64,000 bases of DNA. Origin: Spinellus fusiger. Taxonomy: Eukaryota > Mucoromycota > Mucoromycetes > Mucorales > Phycomycetaceae. Location of the stretch: contig JALLLS010000015.1 in the NCBI GenBank assembly GCA_025094145.1, forward strand, positions 310,001-374,000, in the 5' to 3' direction. Under the pieces are notes generated by a model. That model was given only the letters and a program-made list of their open reading frames with translations, was not told where the DNA came from and did no database searches. The position numbers and the translations under genes were made by a program. Numbering within the stretch: position 1 is the stretch's first letter; each line of letters starts with the position of its first letter. Of this stretch, positions 61,088 through 64,000 are shown in pieces.

Positions 61088-63750
61088 TTAAAGCTCAAGA
61101 CCAAGCTCAGGAACATAGCCAGCCTTCTCAAAGTGAGCAATCACCTTGTGGGCCTTGGCAACAGCTGCCTCAGCAGTAATACCAAACTTGTTATAAAGAT
61201 CCTTGATAGGAGCAGAGGCACCAAATGTCTTCATACCAATGTGGGCATGGGCATAACGCTCCCAACCAAGGACACCAAGAGCCTCGATAGAGATCACGGG
61301 AAGACCGGCAGGGAATACAGATTGCTTGTACTCCTTGGCCTGGTCCTCAAACAAGTCTGAACATGGCATGGAAATCACACGAGCAGCTACGCCCTGTGCC
61401 TCCAATGCCTTGGCAGCAGCAACGGCAATCTCGACTTCAGAGCCTGTGGCGACAAAGGCAATCTTGGCATTGGGAGCATCACGGAGAACATAGGCACCCT
61501 TGCGAACGATCTCTACAGAAGAACCCTCAAGCTGAGACAAGTTCTGGCGAGAAAGAGCAATGACAGAAGGACGGTGCTTGTTCTCGATAGCAGCAAGGTA
61601 GGTACCAGAGACCTCGTTACCATCAGCAGGACGGAAGGTAAGCATGTTGGGAGTAGCACGCGACAAGACGAGGGTTTCGATAGGCTGGTGAGTAGGGCCA
61701 TCTTCACCCAAGCCAATGGAGTCATGGGTCATTACGTAGATGACACGGTGGTGAGAGAGAGCAGAGAGACGAGCAGCACCCCATCCGTAGGTCAAGAAGT
61801 TCAAAAAGGTGCCGCCAAAGGGAATAATGGCACCGTAAGCACAGAGACCGTTCATAATGGCAAACATGGCATGCTCACGTACACCGTAGCGCATGTAGCG
61901 ACCAGAGTAATCACCAAGACCGGTGGAAGGCTATAGGGATGGGGTCAGGATGAGTTACAAAACACATTGCATTTCTTTCTCTCTTTCTCTCTCTGTAGCT
62001 ATTATAATAAATAAATAAAAAAACACAGCTTACATGTTGGAAATCCACAGCCTTCTTCCAGCGAGTAAGGTTGGAACCAGTCAAATCAGCAGAACCACCC
62101 AACAACTCGGGAAGAACTTCAGCAAGAGAGGTCAATACATTCTCAGACAGCTTTCTTGTGGCTACAGCAGGATCGGCAGGAGTGAAGCGAGGAAGAGCCT
62201 TTTCCCAGCCGGCAGGAAGTTCATTGGCAATACGACGGTTCAATTCAGCAGCCTCTTCAGGGAACTGTTGGGTGTAGGCACTGAACAGAGCATTCCATTC
62301 AGTCTCCACCTTGGCACCGTGAGCAGCACGGCCAGCCCAGAAATCATAGACTTCCTGAGACACTGCGTAGTCTTGCTCAGCATTCAAGCCGAATTTCTCC
62401 TTCACCTGCTTAATATCGGCAGCTATGTCATATAATAAAAATAGGGGAATAAAGAGGCGAATGAGTCAATGAAAATGGGCTGCAAGGCTGTTCTCTTGTT
62501 TTCCTTACCAGAAAGGGGAGATCCGTGCACTTTCTCTTCACCCTGGTTTAATGAGCCGTAACCTGTACAAAAGAAGACCAGCAACCTCATTATTATAGAA
62601 TTCATATCATATTGCACTGAATAGAACACTAGCTTACCGATGGTGGTGCGGATCTTGATCAATGTGGGCTTGTCAGTGACTGTCTTGGCTTCTTCAATAG
62701 CCTTGTTAATGGCCTCGATATCATTGTCACCATCTGTCACAACAACGGTGTGCCATCCGTAAGCATGGAAGCGTTCAATCACATCCTCAGTGAAGGATAC
62801 AGCAGTGTCACCATCAATGGTGATCTTGTTGTCGTCATACAAGGCAATGAGCTTGCCAAGCTTCCAGTGACTAGATGAAAACAAGACAATAAGCACTGTT
62901 TCTTCCTTGTCTCCCCATGTCTTATTGGCTTACCCAGCAATGGACACAGCCTCGGCAGCGACACCTTCCTGCAGACAACCGTCACCCAAGATGGTGTATG
63001 TGTAGTTGTTGAAGAGCTCAAAGCCAGGCTTGTTGAAAGTAGCAGCCAAATGGGCCTCAGCAGCAGCCAAACCAACAGCATTGGCAATACCTAACAATAT
63101 AAAGTCAGTAGGTATTCTACGGACTGCTGCCATTCTCTCTTCTAATCTCTCTCTCTGTGTGTGTGTTTATAAATAGGTTACCTTGACCAAGAGGACCGGT
63201 GGTGACCTCAATACCAGGTGTGTCATTGGCCTCGGGGTGGCCGGGTGTTCTATAGGAGAATCAGTCATCTACTTTCTTATCGCTATAAAGCCATAGACAT
63301 CTCTCTCCTAGACAAGAGGGAATTCTACAGAGATGAAATCTACACTCACTTGCTGTCCAACTGACGGAAGTTCTTCAAGTCATGAATGGACACATCATAG
63401 CCCAACAAGTGAAGATAGACATATTGAAGAGCACAGCCGTGTCCGTTGGAGAGCACAAAGCGGTCACGGTTGATGAACTTTGGGTTCTTGGGATTGGCAT
63501 TGATATGCTTGCTGAACAAGACATGGGCCATGGGAGCACACCCCATAGGAGCACCTATTGATTTGGAGTGTTGGTTTAGTCTGTCCCATTGTTGGTGCGT
63601 TGCTATGCTCAATGCCACTGACAGCCTCTTTTTCCCTTTCCCTTAAATCCCTGTGTATTTACCAGGATGACCAGAATTGGCACCGCGCACCACGTCAGCA
63701 GCAAGAGCACGAACAGTATGAATGGAAATCTGTTCAATCGATGCAACCAT
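61088..63750 (-). CDS. TKL1: Transketolase
   Basis: Thiamine-diphosphate enzyme of the non-oxidative pentose phosphate pathway, transferring two-carbon units between sugar phosphates. Exons: 63750-63663, 63554-63350, 63249-63182, 63090-62934, 62870-62638, 62562-62509, 62422-62034, 61930-61088, giving 678 aa, the normal length. Motifs: [29 protein letters not shown], the ThDP-binding stretch [10 protein letters not shown]...[25 protein letters not shown] and FGGTFLNFL, plus the transketolase signature [11 protein letters not shown]. All eight exons keep phase. Start: ATG with [19 protein letters not shown], typical for cytosolic transketolase (no presequence). Confidence 0.97.
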
Positions 63751-64000
63751 GTTTGAGAGAATATAGAAAGAGAAGAATAAGAAAAGAAAAAAAGAAAAAA
63801 CAAAGGCTAAAACAAAGTGTGTTCTTATAATGATGCATTCAGGCACCTATCGGAGTGTTAAAAGGGTGAACAACCAGCCGAAAATGTTGAGTAAGAGAGA
63901 TTTAAAACAAGTGCTTCCTTTTCTCCGATTGGCCAATGAAATGAAGAAGGGGGAGGGTTTCTACTTTGCACTGCTATTCCCCTCCCCACCCCCAAAAAAA
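63751..64000. promoter_or_regulatory. Upstream region of transketolase with ATTGGCCAAT palindrome
   Basis: A perfect palindrome ATTGGCCAAT (63928-63937) presents CCAAT on both strands about 180 bp upstream of the start codon. This is the position and motif expected for a CCAAT-binding (HAP/NF-Y) complex. A poly-A/purine tract (63776-63815) lies just 5' of the start. The motif is seen; its function is inferred. Confidence 0.45.

Overview
This window reads as nuclear DNA of an early-diverging filamentous fungus, most likely Mucoromycota. Protein genes carry many short introns (mostly 40-100 nt, GT-AG with CTNAC-like branch sites and two probable GC-AG introns). Intergenic DNA is AT-rich and full of microsatellites, and every recognised protein is a conserved eukaryotic or fungal one. 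The assignment is inferred from gene content and architecture; no rRNA or tRNA was seen.

Layout. 0-15 kb: poly(A) polymerase (3' end off the window, minus), NOC2 (plus), a putatively N-myristoylated SAM methyltransferase (plus), a serine/proline-rich hypothetical (minus), and a mitochondrially targeted Msp1/ATAD1-like AAA ATPase (minus). 15-20 kb: gene-poor. 20-24 kb: a CAMK-like Ser/Thr kinase (plus). 26-28 kb: a fungal Grainyhead/CP2 transcription factor (minus). 28-33.6 kb: gene-poor, with a transposase relic. 33.6-45 kb: a dense housekeeping block of SEC24 (plus), 5-formyl-THF cyclo-ligase and a UBC1-like E2 (both minus), the TUP1 corepressor (plus), and COX13 and NDUFB7 in a divergent head-to-head pair. 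45-59 kb: transposon territory with two nearly complete but disabled Tc1/mariner-type elements (about 1.37 and 1.35 kb), transposase relics, a relic of a TnpB/Fanzor-type nuclease, and dispersed and inverted repeats. 59-64 kb: an MGR2/ROMO1-like protein, an alpha/beta hydrolase (plus) and transketolase (minus).

The most unusual object is an ORF at 55124-56737. It encodes eight tandem 57-residue helix-turn-helix modules (171-bp DNA period) with short acidic ends and no catalytic domain. The module closely resembles the N-terminal HTH of the transposase encoded about 1.8 kb upstream (53338). At least four recognition-helix variants sit on one constant scaffold. The ORF lies between inverted arms of another TIR-bearing repeat family. 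It looks like a transposase HTH that was amplified into a modular DNA-binding array, either as a domesticated regulator or as part of a mobile unit.

Functional themes: mRNA 3'-end processing and ribosome biogenesis (PAP1, NOC2), COPII secretion (SEC24), mitochondrial energy and import (COX13, NDUFB7, MGR2, AAA ATPase), one-carbon and pentose-phosphate metabolism (FAU1, TKL1), ubiquitination (UBC1) and transcriptional control (TUP1, Grainyhead). Exon boundaries were chosen by hand from splice consensus and reading-frame continuity. Gene identities come from recalled family motifs, not database searches.
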